DNA of 64,000 bases, taken from an uncultured Desulfobacter sp. GTDB lineage: Bacteria > Desulfobacterota > Desulfobacteria > Desulfobacterales > Desulfobacteraceae. The notes beneath the pieces were generated by a model. That model worked only from the letters and a program-made list of their open reading frames with translations, did no database searches and was not told where the DNA came from. The stretch is from NCBI RefSeq assembly GCF_963664415.1, contig NZ_OY761440.1, positions 1,426,001 through 1,490,000 of the forward strand, read 5' to 3'. This document shows positions 27,427 to 36,469 of this stretch, one piece after another (the first letter of the stretch is position 1; each line of letters begins with the position of its first letter). The translations under genes and the position numbers were made by a program.

Positions 27427-28578
27427 TTAAAGCAACGGGGTTGGTATTTTTCCCCAGGCAAGGGTCGCCGGGGGGTGAGTGACTTTGAGCACATTATTTT
27501 CAGACAGATCGATCTCTGCGGCAACAACAGGCCGGAACCCATAGGCTGAAAGCAGGATTTCTTTGCCGCCGGTCGGCTGGGCATGGCTCAGCGGTTTTGT
27601 AAACAGTACTGATAATTGGTTCCGGTTAAAGTCCCTTAGTGATTTATGGGGGATGCGTGATGAAATGATACCCAAAGGTAATTCCGGTATATACCATTGT
27701 TTGGGAACCACATATACAAGCCAGGACGCCGGTGTATCGTCCCTGTTTAAAGCTGTCTTTACGTTTGGATTATTGGTTGCCAGACGGAATGCGTCTTCAA
27801 GCTCGGTTGGCTCCAGGCGGGCTGGGGATACAATTGCTGTTTCAGGCAGATATACGGCTGAAATGCTTTCAACAGTGTGCTTTTTTAACTGTTCTCCAAT
27901 GCCAAGAGAGGCTAAAATCGCCATTGCATATAAAGAAACATAGATGCAGACCCGGACGTTGCGCGAGGGAATCAAGTCCTCTAAACTGGGAAAATCGATT
28001 TTAAATGGTAGAAACATATTTGTATTGTCAAGGTATTGCCTGTATTCCTCCCCAAACTTCATAATGCATCGGTGTTCCTCAAACCGGGCAAGAGAATAGT
28101 ACAAAAAAAGCATGGTGACATAGGAAAAAAGCACCAGAAATCGTGGCCAAACAAGTAGAGCTCCCAGTCCGGCAACAGCCAATGCGACATATTGAGGGTG
28201 CCTGACATTACCATACAGCCAGGAATCCACAGGACCTGCGTCACGTTTTCCACGATTGAGAACTGACACTAACTTTGATCCGTAAATTTGAACAAAACCC
28301 ATGGCAAACAATACCAGGCCAAGCCACAATAGCGGCCACCCCATACCTTGAAGCAGACTGATTAGGGGACTTGAAGTCCGGGTAAAATGCGGCAAAAAGA
28401 ATCCTGTAAGAAAACTGCCCCACTTATACTGGGTCAGCGCCCTTAAAGGGAATCCGTAAAATGAATAATAATAAAGGCCGAACGGGCTGATCATAAAAAC
28501 GATTTCCATAACAATGACGGCATAGAGCAGCCATGATGCAGATTTAAAGCCATTGGATACGAATTGCATGTTTATCAT
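27427..28578 (-). CDS. Membrane methyltransferase, ICMT/PEMT-like
   Basis: A 383-residue membrane protein with several transmembrane segments in the first 230 residues. The ICMT/PEMT signature is LYGNVRHPQYVALAVAGLGA followed by RFEEHRCIMKFGEEYRQYLD, the conserved RHPxY and E-E residues of isoprenylcysteine carboxyl methyltransferase-type enzymes. The C-terminal 150 residues (after SRNVRVCIYVSLYA) are extra, with no recognised family. It probably methylates a lipid or lipid-like substrate at the membrane. It lies between two soluble methyltransferases on the same strand, 3 bp from the upstream one. Confidence 0.8.
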   Translation of the reverse strand: MINMQFVSNGFKSASWLLYAVIVMEIVFMISPFGLYYYSFYGFPLRALTQYKWGSFLTGFFLPHFTRTSSPLISLLQGMGWPLLWLGLVLFAMGFVQIYGSKLVSVLNRGKRDAGPVDSWLYGNVRHPQYVALAVAGLGALLVWPRFLVLFSYVTMLFLYYSLARFEEHRCIMKFGEEYRQYLDNTNMFLPFKIDFPSLEDLIPSRNVRVCIYVSLYAMAILASLGIGEQLKKHTVESISAVYLPETAIVSPARLEPTELEDAFRLATNNPNVKTALNRDDTPASWLVYVVPKQWYIPELPLGIISSRIPHKSLRDFNRNQLSVLFTKPLSHAQPTGGKEILLSAYGFRPVVAAEIDLSENNVLKVTHPPATLAWGKIPTPLL

Positions 28579-28581
28579 TCC

Positions 28582-29163
28582 CTATTGAGTGGTTATATGT
28601 CGTTTTGCCGCAGTTTTGGTAATTAGAAAAAAACCATAACCTCCACAATCATCGGTGTGCTCCCGGTCAATGAGCCAGCCCTTGGATGATGCATATTGAA
28701 ATAAGAGCGTATAGCTTTGCTCAAAATTGAGATTATGAATGGCGATAAGCGCATTATCAGTGAGCTTCGGCTCAACTGCCTTTAATATAGGCAGCATGTC
28801 TACGGGCCCTAAATCTAAAAACAAAAAGTCAAAAAACTTCCTGAGGGTCTTCACCTCATCTTTTGCATTGCCTTCAATGCAATTCACGGTTTGAGTTAAT
28901 CCGGCAGAGTGGATGTTTTCCCTGCATTTATTGACCAATGAGCGGTTAATCTCAATGGTATGGAGCATACCATTGTTGACCTTTACCCCCAGGCCGATCC
29001 AAATTGCAGAATATCCGTTTGCAGAACCGATTTCCAAAGCACTCTTTCGCCTGGTTTTAATCATTAGTTCTTTAAGATATTGCCCATCGCCGCAGGGGAC
29101 ATTGTCATACTTAAACCTTGAATCTTCTAACGTTTCCAGTATGTTTTTCATTTTTTGCCTCAC
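28582..29163 (-). CDS. O-methyltransferase-like protein
   Basis: A 193-residue class I methyltransferase of the caffeoyl-CoA/catechol O-methyltransferase type. Motif I is ALEIGSANGYSAIWIGL, the acidic strand end LHTIEINRSLVNKC and motif IV FDFLFLDLGPVDMLPIL. It is the first gene of a minus-strand run of three methyltransferase-like genes and a SNF2 helicase. Intergenic gaps are 3, 13 and -1 bp, indicating an operon. The substrate is not predictable. Confidence 0.8.
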   Translation of the reverse strand: MRQKMKNILETLEDSRFKYDNVPCGDGQYLKELMIKTRRKSALEIGSANGYSAIWIGLGVKVNNGMLHTIEINRSLVNKCRENIHSAGLTQTVNCIEGNAKDEVKTLRKFFDFLFLDLGPVDMLPILKAVEPKLTDNALIAIHNLNFEQSYTLLFQYASSKGWLIDREHTDDCGGYGFFLITKTAAKRHITTQ

Positions 29164-29272
29164 TTTTTGATAGAAATACTGATGTCATACGCGTTTCGCT
29201 TCCTCTTTTTATCTGCACCAGTGGAACATTATAGCTATGGTTTGGTTGATGTTTCAGCCTGTTCCTGGGACG

Positions 29273-29791
29273 CTAGACGATATTGTGATGAATCAAAAGA
29301 AATTCAGCATCATTAATGACATCGAAATAATGGTCGTGGAGTGCCTTGAAACGCAATGCCTCTCCCGGACCTAACTCAAAGACCTGGCCTCCCACCATCG
29401 CTTTCAACTTGCCGGAGAGAACCACGCAAATTTCGGCCGTATTTTCGTGATGTTTAGGATCGGCTTCCTTTCTGGCACCTTGTGGTGCCCTCATGTGATA
29501 AATCTCAAAATTAGGGAACCAAATATGGGTTCCGGCAGCCTCTTTCTTTTTGAATTTTTCCGTATGGCCGATCTCGCATTTAGTCACTTCCGCCAGTCTT
29601 ACAAGCTCATTCGCAGGGAGTTGAAAGGCCTTGCTTAAGGCGTCTATTGTCTCAATGGTCGGGTTACCGCCACCGGTTTCAAGATTTGCAACCGTCACAC
29701 GGGTCAAGTTAGCACGCTTGGCAAGCTCGTCAGCCGTAATGCCAAGTTTCATGCGCAGAGTACGTATTACCGAAAAGTCAAATTTACTCAT
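29273..29791 (-). CDS. XRE-cupin transcriptional regulator
   Basis: A 172-residue two-domain regulator. The N-terminal Cro/C1-type HTH (residues 5-62) reads LRMKLGITADELAKRANLTR and VTVANLETGGGNPTIETIDA. A C-terminal cupin follows, with HENTAEICVVLSGKLKAMVG and LGPGEALRFKALHDHYFDVI, whose histidines and glutamate could bind a metal or small ligand. Such proteins usually control amine, amino-acid or stress genes near them. It is separated from the methyltransferase operon by about 110 bp on the same strand. Confidence 0.85.
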   Translation of the reverse strand: MSKFDFSVIRTLRMKLGITADELAKRANLTRVTVANLETGGGNPTIETIDALSKAFQLPANELVRLAEVTKCEIGHTEKFKKKEAAGTHIWFPNFEIYHMRAPQGARKEADPKHHENTAEICVVLSGKLKAMVGGQVFELGPGEALRFKALHDHYFDVINDAEFLLIHHNIV

Positions 29792-29964
29792 TTGTATTTA
29801 TTCCTGTGAAAGTATTAATGGCAATAATTATGTATAGCAAATACCGGCTCGCTGTGTAAATTAAGATTTACAAAAAGTATTTTATATTTTACACCCTGTC
29901 AAGAACCAAATGGTAGTGGGTCAGATAAGTTGAAAAAGGATTTGTTTTAGGTTAATACAGCAGC

Positions 29965-30240
29965 ATGAAACAATATGCCGAAATAAAATGCCCCAGATGT
30001 GGAAAAGACGATCTGATGAAAAACGGACACAGTAAAAATGGCGCACAACGATACCTATGCAAAAACTGTAAAAAATGCTTCCAACTCGACTATTCCTATA
30101 ATGCCTGGCGTCCCGGCGTCAAAGAGCAGATAGAGAAACAAACTCTGAACAGTAGCGGGGTGAGGGATATCAGCAGGAATTTGGGCATCGCAAAAGGAAC
30201 TGTTATTTCCGAGCTCAAAAAAAAACGCCGGCGGAAGTGA
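29965..30240 (+). CDS. insA: IS1 InsA-like protein
   Basis: A 91-residue protein with an N-terminal zinc-finger (CPRCGKDDLMKNG, then RYLCKNCKKCFQLDY, four cysteines) and a helix-turn-helix (SSGVRDISRNLGIAKGTVIS). In IS1 this product binds the ends and represses transposition. Its 3' end contains an A9 run (30217-30225) at which ribosomes can slip back one base into the InsB frame. Confidence 0.88.
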   Translation: MKQYAEIKCPRCGKDDLMKNGHSKNGAQRYLCKNCKKCFQLDYSYNAWRPGVKEQIEKQTLNSSGVRDISRNLGIAKGTVISELKKKRRRK

Positions 30241-30707
30241 ATCCGTATTACCCGTCCGATGAAACGGCTCCGCCCATGGATGTTGAAATTCAGCTGAGCG
30301 TCGAAGGCGATGAATTCTGGAGCTATGTCAGTAATAAGAAAAACCAGCGTTGGACATGGTACGTTATCGAAAGAGAGACAGGGATTATTCTCGCCTGGCA
30401 TAATGGCAAACGGACGGATGAAAGTTGTGCCCGTCTGATGGAAAAATTGGCTGATTTCCCAATAAGGTATTTCCATACAGACAATTGGCAGAGTTATAGT
30501 AAATTCATTCCGGCTGAAAAGCACATCATTGGGAAAGATAACACATGGAGGATTGAAAGGCGTAATCTGAATTTCAGAACCCATATCAAGCGATTGAATC
30601 GAAAAACTATCTGCTTTTCAAAGAACGAAAATATTCATGACAATGTTATTGGCATGTACATCAACCGGTATTATTTCTCTACTGGTTCTTTCCTGGAAGC
30701 TGCTTAA
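30237..30707 (+). CDS. insB: IS1 InsB part of the InsAB' transposase
   Basis: This is the 156-codon -1 frame that encodes the catalytic half of the IS1 transposase. It has the DDE residues in RWTWYVIERETGIILAW, YFHTDNWQSYSK and the RIERRNLNFRTHIKRLNRKT segment. It has no ribosome site of its own. It is read by -1 frameshifting on the A9 run, which gives ...KKTPAEVNPYYP as in other IS1 elements. The frame is intact. Confidence 0.88.
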   Translation: MNPYYPSDETAPPMDVEIQLSVEGDEFWSYVSNKKNQRWTWYVIERETGIILAWHNGKRTDESCARLMEKLADFPIRYFHTDNWQSYSKFIPAEKHIIGKDNTWRIERRNLNFRTHIKRLNRKTICFSKNENIHDNVIGMYINRYYFSTGSFLEAA

Positions 30708-30990
30708 TCAACATGTTTGACCCACCACCGAACCAAATTAGGTTACGAGTTAGCTGTGAAATTTGCAAAGTAAAAATTTTTCTGTCGAGCCGGTCTCCAT
30801 CAGAGGATCATGGAAGGGGCCAAAAAATAGTTTCTACGCGGGAGGAGATGGTTGGACCAGGGAATATAAAGTCTGTGGATTTCTAATTCAAATTTTATTA
30901 CTATACTCAATTGTCCGTTCATGTTTCAGGGGTGTTTTTATAGTCGATTGGGCGTGGGACGTTATAAATTAATTTCAGGTAAAAATACGA

Positions 30991-32955
30991 ATGGGTATAG
31001 CTTCTGATATTGCAATTATTGTTGTGGCCGGTTTAATCGGCGGCCTTGTGGCCCAGCGGTTAAAACAGCCTTTAATCCTGGGGTACATTCTGGTCGGTGT
31101 CATGGTGGGTCCGTTTACCGGCGGCGTCACTGTTTCCAATATCCACGACATTGAGTTGCTGGCGGAGATTGGGGTTGCGCTTTTGCTGTTTGCCCTGGGA
31201 CTGGAATTTTCACTCAAAGAACTAAAGCCTGTGGCCCGGATTGCCTTGATCGGCACCCCGATACAGATGCTGCTTTCAATTTTCCTTGGGTTCGGCATCG
31301 GTAAACTATTTCACTGGCCGTTTAATGATTCCCTCTGGTTTGGTGGGCTCATTGCCCTGTCCAGCACCATGGTGATTCTCAAAACTCTGATGAGCCAGGG
31401 GCGAATGGGTACCCTGTCAAGCCGGGTCATGATCGGCATGTTGATTGTTCAGGATCTGGCAATTGTTCCTTTGATGATTATTCTGCCCAAATTAAACCAC
31501 CTGGAAGCAGGCATCCCCGCCCTTGGCTGGGCGGCGGTCAAGGCAGTGACATTCCTGTTTCTGATGATCTTTATAGGCACACGGCTCATTCCAAAACTAC
31601 TGGCCTATATTGCCAGGCACAATTCACGGGAGCTGTTCCTGCTGGCAATTACGGCAATGGGTCTGGGCGTGGGATACGGCACCTATTTATTTGGGTTGTC
31701 CTTTGCTTTTGGCGCGTTTGTGGCCGGCATGGTGCTCAGCGAATCTGATTACGGCCACCAGGCACTGAGCGATATCATTCCGTTAAGGGATATCTTTGGT
31801 TTGCTTTTCTTTGTGTCGGTGGGCATGCTCCTGGACCCGGTCTTTTTGATTAAAAACTGGCGATTAATTCTGATTGTGGTTTTATGCGTATCCGCAGGCA
31901 AGGGAATTATTTTCAGCCTGTTAAGCCGTTTATTCGGGTATGGCAACGTCATTCCGCTGGCTTTGGGATTAAGCATGTTCCAGGTGGGAGAGTTTTCATT
32001 TGTTTTGGCCCGGGTCGGTATCAGCACCCAATCCATATCCAACGATCTCTATTCCCTGACACTGGCCACCGCAATTGTTACCATGTTACTGACACCGCTT
32101 ATTTCCGGACTGACCGCGCCGTTGTACGGCTTGCGAAAGCGAATGTTTAAAAAAGAGCCGGTACAGACCATCAACTTGCCGGACACAGGCTTGCACAACC
32201 ATGTGGTCATTGCAGGCGGGGGGCGGATCGGATTTCACATAGGCCAGGTACTCCAGCGCCTGGATCAGGCCTTTGTCATCATAGAGCTTGATTACCGGCG
32301 GGTGAGCCAGGTCAAAAGCAAGGGGTTTCCGGTGATTTACGGGGATGTCACCCGGGATGTCGTTCTGGAGGCCGGTAAGGTAAAAGAGGCCAATCTTGTA
32401 CTCATTACCACACCCAGGATTGATGTCACCGGCGCCGCCTGCCGGCAGATTCGCCTTTTAAACCCCACGGTGAATATTGTGGCAAGGGCCGAAGGCGTAG
32501 AGCAGATGCAGGCCCTGCATGACCAGGACATACAGGAAGTGGTTCAGCCGGAATTTGAAGCCGGCCTGCAATTCACCCGCCAGGCGTTGCTCTATTTAAA
32601 TATCCCGGCCACGGATATCCAAAAATATACCGATGCCTTTCGCAGGGAGTTGTATGCACCGCTTTTCAAAATTTCCAAGAGGAGTCAAACCCTGTCACAA
32701 CTCCAGAAAGCATGCGATCTCTTGGAGTTTAACTGGATAAAAATAGTGGCCGGCAGTCCCGTGATCGGCCGGACAATCAAAGAGCTGGATCTTCGCACCA
32801 AGACAGGAATATCAATAGTCGGTGTAATGAATGACGGCGAATTGCAACCCAACCCGGGTCCGGATTATCAGTTGAAAACAGGGGATTTAATCGCTGTCAT
32901 GGGCAATGTCGAGCAATTGGCGGATTTCCAAACACTGATTTCGCCACCACAATAA
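30991..32955 (+). CDS. Kef-type monovalent cation:proton antiporter (CPA2)
   Basis: A 654-residue inner-membrane protein. About 12 transmembrane helices (residues 5-380) form the CPA2 exchanger domain, with ILGYILVGVMVGPFTGG and LLLFALGLEFSLKEL. An RCK/TrkA-N domain follows (about 400-515; NAD-binding HVVIAGGGRIGFHIGQVLQR), then a TrkA-C domain (about 575-650, KTGISIVGVMNDGEL). This is the KefB/YbaL layout, for potassium or sodium exchange with protons gated by nucleotide. There is no KefG-type partner beside it. A degenerate copy of its last 37 codons is found at 34304. Confidence 0.88.
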   Translation: MGIASDIAIIVVAGLIGGLVAQRLKQPLILGYILVGVMVGPFTGGVTVSNIHDIELLAEIGVALLLFALGLEFSLKELKPVARIALIGTPIQMLLSIFLGFGIGKLFHWPFNDSLWFGGLIALSSTMVILKTLMSQGRMGTLSSRVMIGMLIVQDLAIVPLMIILPKLNHLEAGIPALGWAAVKAVTFLFLMIFIGTRLIPKLLAYIARHNSRELFLLAITAMGLGVGYGTYLFGLSFAFGAFVAGMVLSESDYGHQALSDIIPLRDIFGLLFFVSVGMLLDPVFLIKNWRLILIVVLCVSAGKGIIFSLLSRLFGYGNVIPLALGLSMFQVGEFSFVLARVGISTQSISNDLYSLTLATAIVTMLLTPLISGLTAPLYGLRKRMFKKEPVQTINLPDTGLHNHVVIAGGGRIGFHIGQVLQRLDQAFVIIELDYRRVSQVKSKGFPVIYGDVTRDVVLEAGKVKEANLVLITTPRIDVTGAACRQIRLLNPTVNIVARAEGVEQMQALHDQDIQEVVQPEFEAGLQFTRQALLYLNIPATDIQKYTDAFRRELYAPLFKISKRSQTLSQLQKACDLLEFNWIKIVAGSPVIGRTIKELDLRTKTGISIVGVMNDGELQPNPGPDYQLKTGDLIAVMGNVEQLADFQTLISPPQ

Positions 32956-33050
32956 TGACCGGCAATGACCTTGTCCCTAGCCTAACGATGACGCACCTTG
33001 AGGAAAAAAACAATTTTTTTAAATTAAATTGTTGTCGGTCATCCACGCCT

Positions 33051-33338
33051 TTAATTGTCCACATCAATGATTCCAAGGCAGTTGGATTTTACCCATGACC
33101 TTTGCGAATTTTGGTCTTCCCGCATGTTATGCAGATCAAATTTATACTCGCCATAGGATGGGATGTGGTTAATAGATTGGCCTATCCTCCCCGGGGCTCT
33201 GAATTTCGGATCCTGAACTGTAATGTCATAGATCCCCCGGTAAAAATCATCTGCAGTAATAGCGCTCCTGCCTGAACAACCGGAAACCAGGGTCAGGAGG
33301 AAAAGCAGCACGATCATCATTTTTAAATCAAAAGACAT
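33051..33338 (-). CDS. Small lipoprotein, hypothetical
   Basis: 95 residues with a lipoprotein signal peptide: MSFDLKMMIVLLFLLTLVSG then C, a good lipobox LVSGC. The mature part (RSAITADDFYRGIYDITVQD) is polar. No family was recognised. It lies between kef (convergent) and the XRE/DUF2975 pair (same strand, 29 bp away). AAGGAGAAC precedes the ATG. Confidence 0.65.
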   Translation of the reverse strand: MSFDLKMMIVLLFLLTLVSGCSGRSAITADDFYRGIYDITVQDPKFRAPGRIGQSINHIPSYGEYKFDLHNMREDQNSQRSWVKSNCLGIIDVDN

Positions 33339-33367
33339 GGCAGTTCTCCTTTTTGTTTTTCGAAACG

Positions 33368-33577
33368 TTACGACTCGTTAGAATATTCCAGAATGTCACC
33401 TGGCTGACAATCCAAATGACGGCATATTGCGTCAAGGGTAGAGAATCTGATGGCTTTGGCTTTACCTGTTTTCAGGATGGACAGATTTTGCGCTGTAATG
33501 CCTATCTTCTCTGCCAGGGTATTGGAGTTGATTTTACGCCGGGCCATCATAACATCCAAATTGATACGAATAGTCAA
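33368..33577 (-). CDS. XRE-family HTH regulator, copy 1
   Basis: A 69-residue Cro/C1-type regulator (YozG-like): INLDVMMARRKINSNTLAEK, IGITAQNLSILKTGKAKAIR, then a C-terminal FSTLDAICRHLDCQPGDILE. The start is the TTG at 33577 with AGGGGGGG a few bases before it; the copy at 40795 uses the same TTG. It follows the DUF2975 gene by 14 bp. This regulator + DUF2975 membrane-protein pairing is common in bacteria and probably forms a signalling unit, though the signal is unknown. Confidence 0.8.
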   Translation of the reverse strand: MTIRINLDVMMARRKINSNTLAEKIGITAQNLSILKTGKAKAIRFSTLDAICRHLDCQPGDILEYSNES

Positions 33578-33591
33578 ATCAATTGCCCCCC

Positions 33592-34152
33592 CTATACCGT
33601 AAGACTTTGTTCTTTCTGTAACCGGCACCCCTCCTGCATCACCCTGGCGATGGTCATCAGAACATATCCCAGGATCAGCAACGTGATATCCTTATCGGTT
33701 ATGCTAAAGGTAATCATATGTTTTCCTGGGGGATGATGAAGGGTTAAGACAACACTTAAAAGGCTATTGGTGATGATACCTGTCACGCCAAGGACAAGAA
33801 TCGTTCCGGACAGGCGTTTGAGGCAGCCCACGTTTTCAGATTGAAAAATTTTGCCGCACTGATACAGCCGGAATAGTTGAATCAGCGTTGTAATGCCGTA
33901 AATCATTATGCCGGCCGGGATCATAGTGACGGCCAGTCCGGCCAGCCGAATGGGCAGCGGCAAAGGAAGCTGGACAAAATCGGGTAAAATCTCCTGAGTC
34001 ATCCAAGGCAGCTTGTTTATGAACAGCCAGATCAAACAAGTGGCCAAGGGAATCACCCCACGCCAAATGTAAAGGGTCCATATGATTCTCCGGCTGGATT
34101 TCCGGATTAAATCCATGTTCTTATTTGCGTCGGTTGTGTGACTGATTTCCAT
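33592..34152 (-). CDS. DUF2975 membrane protein, copy 1
   Basis: A 186-residue inner-membrane protein with four predicted transmembrane helices (IIWTLYIWRGVIPLATCLIW, LAGLAVTMIPAGIMIYGITT, LSGTILVLGVTGIITNSLLS, LLILGYVLMTIARVMQ). This is the DUF2975 arrangement. The ATG at 34152 has AAGGAGAC upstream and gives the same length as the copy at 41368. It is co-transcribed with the XRE gene 14 bp downstream. It probably senses an envelope state or membrane signal for that regulator (inference). Confidence 0.78.
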   Translation of the reverse strand: MEISHTTDANKNMDLIRKSSRRIIWTLYIWRGVIPLATCLIWLFINKLPWMTQEILPDFVQLPLPLPIRLAGLAVTMIPAGIMIYGITTLIQLFRLYQCGKIFQSENVGCLKRLSGTILVLGVTGIITNSLLSVVLTLHHPPGKHMITFSITDKDITLLILGYVLMTIARVMQEGCRLQKEQSLTV

Positions 34153-34303
34153 GGGTATTGTCTCCTTTTTTCCATTTGATTCGCAACTGTTCCTTTTTAC
34201 TATTTTATAGCCTGTAAAACAATAAAAATTTACCGATAAACAATAAAAATCGAAACGCGTCTTTATTTTAAGGAAAACACAGGGGGTGACGCATGACAGC
34301 GCG

Positions 34304-34417
34304 TTGCAAGCCAACCCAGGTGCGGATTATCAGTCGAAAGCAGGAGAATTAATTGCCGTCATGGGCAATGTCGAGCAACCGGCGGACTTTCGGGCACTGA
34401 TTTCGCCACCACAATAA
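34304..34417 (+). pseudogene. Duplicated 3' end of the kef gene
   Basis: A 37-codon open stretch reads LQANPGADYQSKAGELIAVM, then GNVEQPADFRALISPPQ and stop. It is a diverged copy of the last codons of the antiporter ending at 32955 (LQPNPGPDYQLKTGDLIAVM). Similarity continues beyond the stop (ACCGGCAAyrACCTTG). No start or upstream domain is present. It marks the edge of an old tandem duplication. Confidence 0.8.
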
Positions 34418-34465
34418 GAACCGGCAACAACCTTGGGTAATGACTCTTTCAGCGTCCTTGTTTTT

Positions 34466-35350
34466 TCACATATTGGGTTCCGTAGGCACGTCAAAGGATC
34501 CGGCAATGTGCTGAAACAGACAGGATTTCACCTTATCCTCCGGGCCGTTGCCGGAATAAAGCGTGATACAGACATACGGCAATGCCGGCAGGGTTTCAAG
34601 GATGCGAAATTCTTGGGTAACACTGCTTTTGCCCACAGGCGCCACAGCCACCCCGGAACGAACCGCTGCCAGAATTCCTGTGAAGCTAGGACTGGAATAT
34701 GCGATCCGGAAGGAAATATCTTTTTGGGTCAACGCCTGCATACCCCATTTACGATACATACATCCCTGGTGGAACAAAGCCAGGGGAAGGGGCGACTCCA
34801 TTTCCGGTGCGGCATCCCTTGGGGCAATCCAGACCACGGGTTCATTTCGAAGAAAATGTCCTATCCTGCTGCTGGTTTCATCATTGGAAAGGCATAGATC
34901 CAGTTTCCCCTCTTCTACCATCTCCTTTAAGCGGTTTGAAAAATCACAGTAAATATCCACAGAAATCAAGGGATACCGGGCGGAAAAGCTTCGCAGAATG
35001 CCAGGCAGATACCGGTAGGATAGCTCTTCAGGCACACCGAGACGAATCTGCCCATTCAGGTTCGGCCCGGTTAAAGAGGCAACCGCTTTATCATGGATCT
35101 GGAGCAGGCGGCGGGCATATCGAAGCAAACGCTCTCCATGGGTTGTCAGTTCCACCCCCCGTGTGATTCTGTTAAAAAGCGGTTTTCCGATGTCGGATTC
35201 CAGGCGGCTGATCTGCATACTCACGGCAGACTGGGTTAAATGGACCTTTTTGGCTGCACGGGTAAAGTTGCCGCTCTGGGCCGCAGCCACAAACGTTCTG
35301 AGTATGTCCGGTGTCAGATTCATGGTTGGTATGTTGCGGGTATCCATCAT
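34466..35350 (-). CDS. LysR-family transcriptional regulator
   Basis: A 294-residue LysR-type regulator. The winged HTH is at residues 10-70 (LRTFVAAAQSGNFTRAAKKV, LTQSAVSMQISRLESDIGKP), then a periplasmic-binding-like effector domain with IRLGVPEELSYRYLPGILRS and VWIAPRDAAPEMESPLPLAL. The true start may be the ATG at 35323 (MNLTPDILRT), a usual LysR beginning. It is divergent from the AhpD/CMD gene at 35549, a likely target by position. Confidence 0.85.
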   Translation of the reverse strand: MMDTRNIPTMNLTPDILRTFVAAAQSGNFTRAAKKVHLTQSAVSMQISRLESDIGKPLFNRITRGVELTTHGERLLRYARRLLQIHDKAVASLTGPNLNGQIRLGVPEELSYRYLPGILRSFSARYPLISVDIYCDFSNRLKEMVEEGKLDLCLSNDETSSRIGHFLRNEPVVWIAPRDAAPEMESPLPLALFHQGCMYRKWGMQALTQKDISFRIAYSSPSFTGILAAVRSGVAVAPVGKSSVTQEFRILETLPALPYVCITLYSGNGPEDKVKSCLFQHIAGSFDVPTEPNM

Positions 35351-35430
35351 AATCCTTGATGGGTATCATCACATCAATTTGTTTGTCAAATGGATTATTG
35401 GGATATACGTTGTTCCTGTTTTTAGCCATA

Positions 35431-35486
35431 AACTTTATATGAAAGTCCCCAGCAAGTAACTGGATTCTTTCTATCTTTGTTGTAGG
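35431..35486 (+). repeat. Dispersed intergenic repeat, copy 1
   Basis: AACTTTATATGAAAGTCCCC and the next 36 bases (ending TTTGTTGTAGG) recur with changes at 40511-40565, beside the second XRE/DUF2975 copy. The similarity is about 70 percent by eye. It seems to be part of the duplicated block rather than a gene. Confidence 0.5.
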
Positions 35487-35548
35487 CCGAAGCCTGGGTG
35501 TAGATAGACCAAGGACGGCCCATGGCCATTATTAAAACGGAGGGTGAT

Positions 35549-35893
35549 ATGCTTGAAAATCAAACTGAACTGAAAAACCGGATACATGAACAGGCAGATG
35601 CTTTTAGACGATTGAACCCGGAATTTAGCCGCGCGGAAGGCGCGCTGACGCAATGCGTTTACAAAAACGGTGTGTTAAGTGCAAAAACCAAACGACTGAT
35701 AGCCATGACCACAGCCATTGTCCAGGGCTGCAGGGCCTGTATCCTGTATCAGACGGAAGCGGCGCTAAATCTTGGTGCCGGTGTTGATGAAATTCTTGAA
35801 TGCATCGGGGTGGCGGTCAGTCTTGGCGGTACCCTGGCCGAGGGACAGGCCACAAGAGTTATTGAATTTTTAGAAGAAAAGAAACAAATTTGA
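35549..35893 (+). CDS. Carboxymuconolactone decarboxylase-family protein (AhpD-like)
   Basis: A 114-residue protein of the CMD/AhpD fold. The redox motif is GCRACILYQTEAALNLGAGV, a CxxC with the histidine position replaced by glutamine/tyrosine surroundings, preceded by LIAMTTAIVQ. The ATG at 35549 has GGAGG 5 nt upstream and is preferred over one at 35522. Such proteins act as peroxiredoxin-partner reductases or gamma-carboxymuconolactone decarboxylases. Divergent from a LysR gene, it may be part of an oxidative-stress response (inference). Confidence 0.8.
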   Translation: MLENQTELKNRIHEQADAFRRLNPEFSRAEGALTQCVYKNGVLSAKTKRLIAMTTAIVQGCRACILYQTEAALNLGAGVDEILECIGVAVSLGGTLAEGQATRVIEFLEEKKQI

Positions 35894-35999
35894 CTTTAAT
35901 TGCGCTGTTGCCGGCTACCTACGCTTTTAATCATCTACAAATCAAAGAGTATGGCCATTCTCTTTTAAATTGTCGGCGAGGTTATTTTCACCGTCAATA

Positions 36000-36469
36000 T
36001 TAACGGATTACACGCTTTGCTAAATCTTCAACACGAATAGTTTCCAATTTTACTTTACCGGCCAGGTTACTAAACTTTACCTTAATATCTTGTCTGGTAT
36101 TTAAGATTTCTAAAAGTTGCAGTATAGGCAGATCTTTCGCATTTTTACCGTTGATGGAGATGATTTCATTACCGGGTTTAAGACCAACTTTGTCAGCAGG
36201 GGAATCCTCCCAAACTCCGCTTACTCGAGGGGCGCCGGAACTATCTTTATCAATTCCAAACCCATAAGAAAAAATCGGGAGTTCAAGGGGCTTTTCTGAT
36301 TTTGGCGTTAGGTAAAGTTTATTGTTCCGGTAATCAATTGAAAAAATAAAATTATCGAGAAAAGCTTTACCTATCGTCATTTTTTTATCGAAATGATTAC
36401 TACTGATTGCCAGACGTTCCACTTGAAGATCACCCAAAATAAATTTTGAAACATTAATTATGAATTGAT
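36000..36469 (-). pseudogene. Aspartyl protease with PDZ domain, 3' part
   Basis: This is the C-terminal part of the protein beginning at 38918, split by the IS66 element. It contains the end of the second retropepsin-like lobe (ILGDLQVERLAISSNHFDKK, FLDNFIFSIDYRNNKLYLTP) and a PDZ domain (PRVSGVWEDSPADKVGLKPG, NEIISINGKNAKDLP). Removing the IS and one copy of GAATTGAT joins ...RSNDNQF-IINVSKFILGD... in frame. It has no start of its own. Confidence 0.87.

Larger units (their letters stand above)
29912..30729 (+). mobile_element. IS1-family element, intact
   Basis: An 818-bp element. Imperfect inverted repeats are GGTAGTGGGTCAGATAAG at 29912 and, read from the right, GGTGGTGGGTCAAACATG. It is flanked by a perfect 9-bp target duplication, GAACCAAAT, at 29903-29911 and 30730-30738. 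Size, two overlapping frames and duplication length are all typical of IS1. Confidence 0.93.

Noticed and set aside
30763..30972. 69-codon open frame right of the IS1
   Set aside because: No ribosome site or recognisable sequence; the interval 30739-30990 is treated as the kef upstream region.
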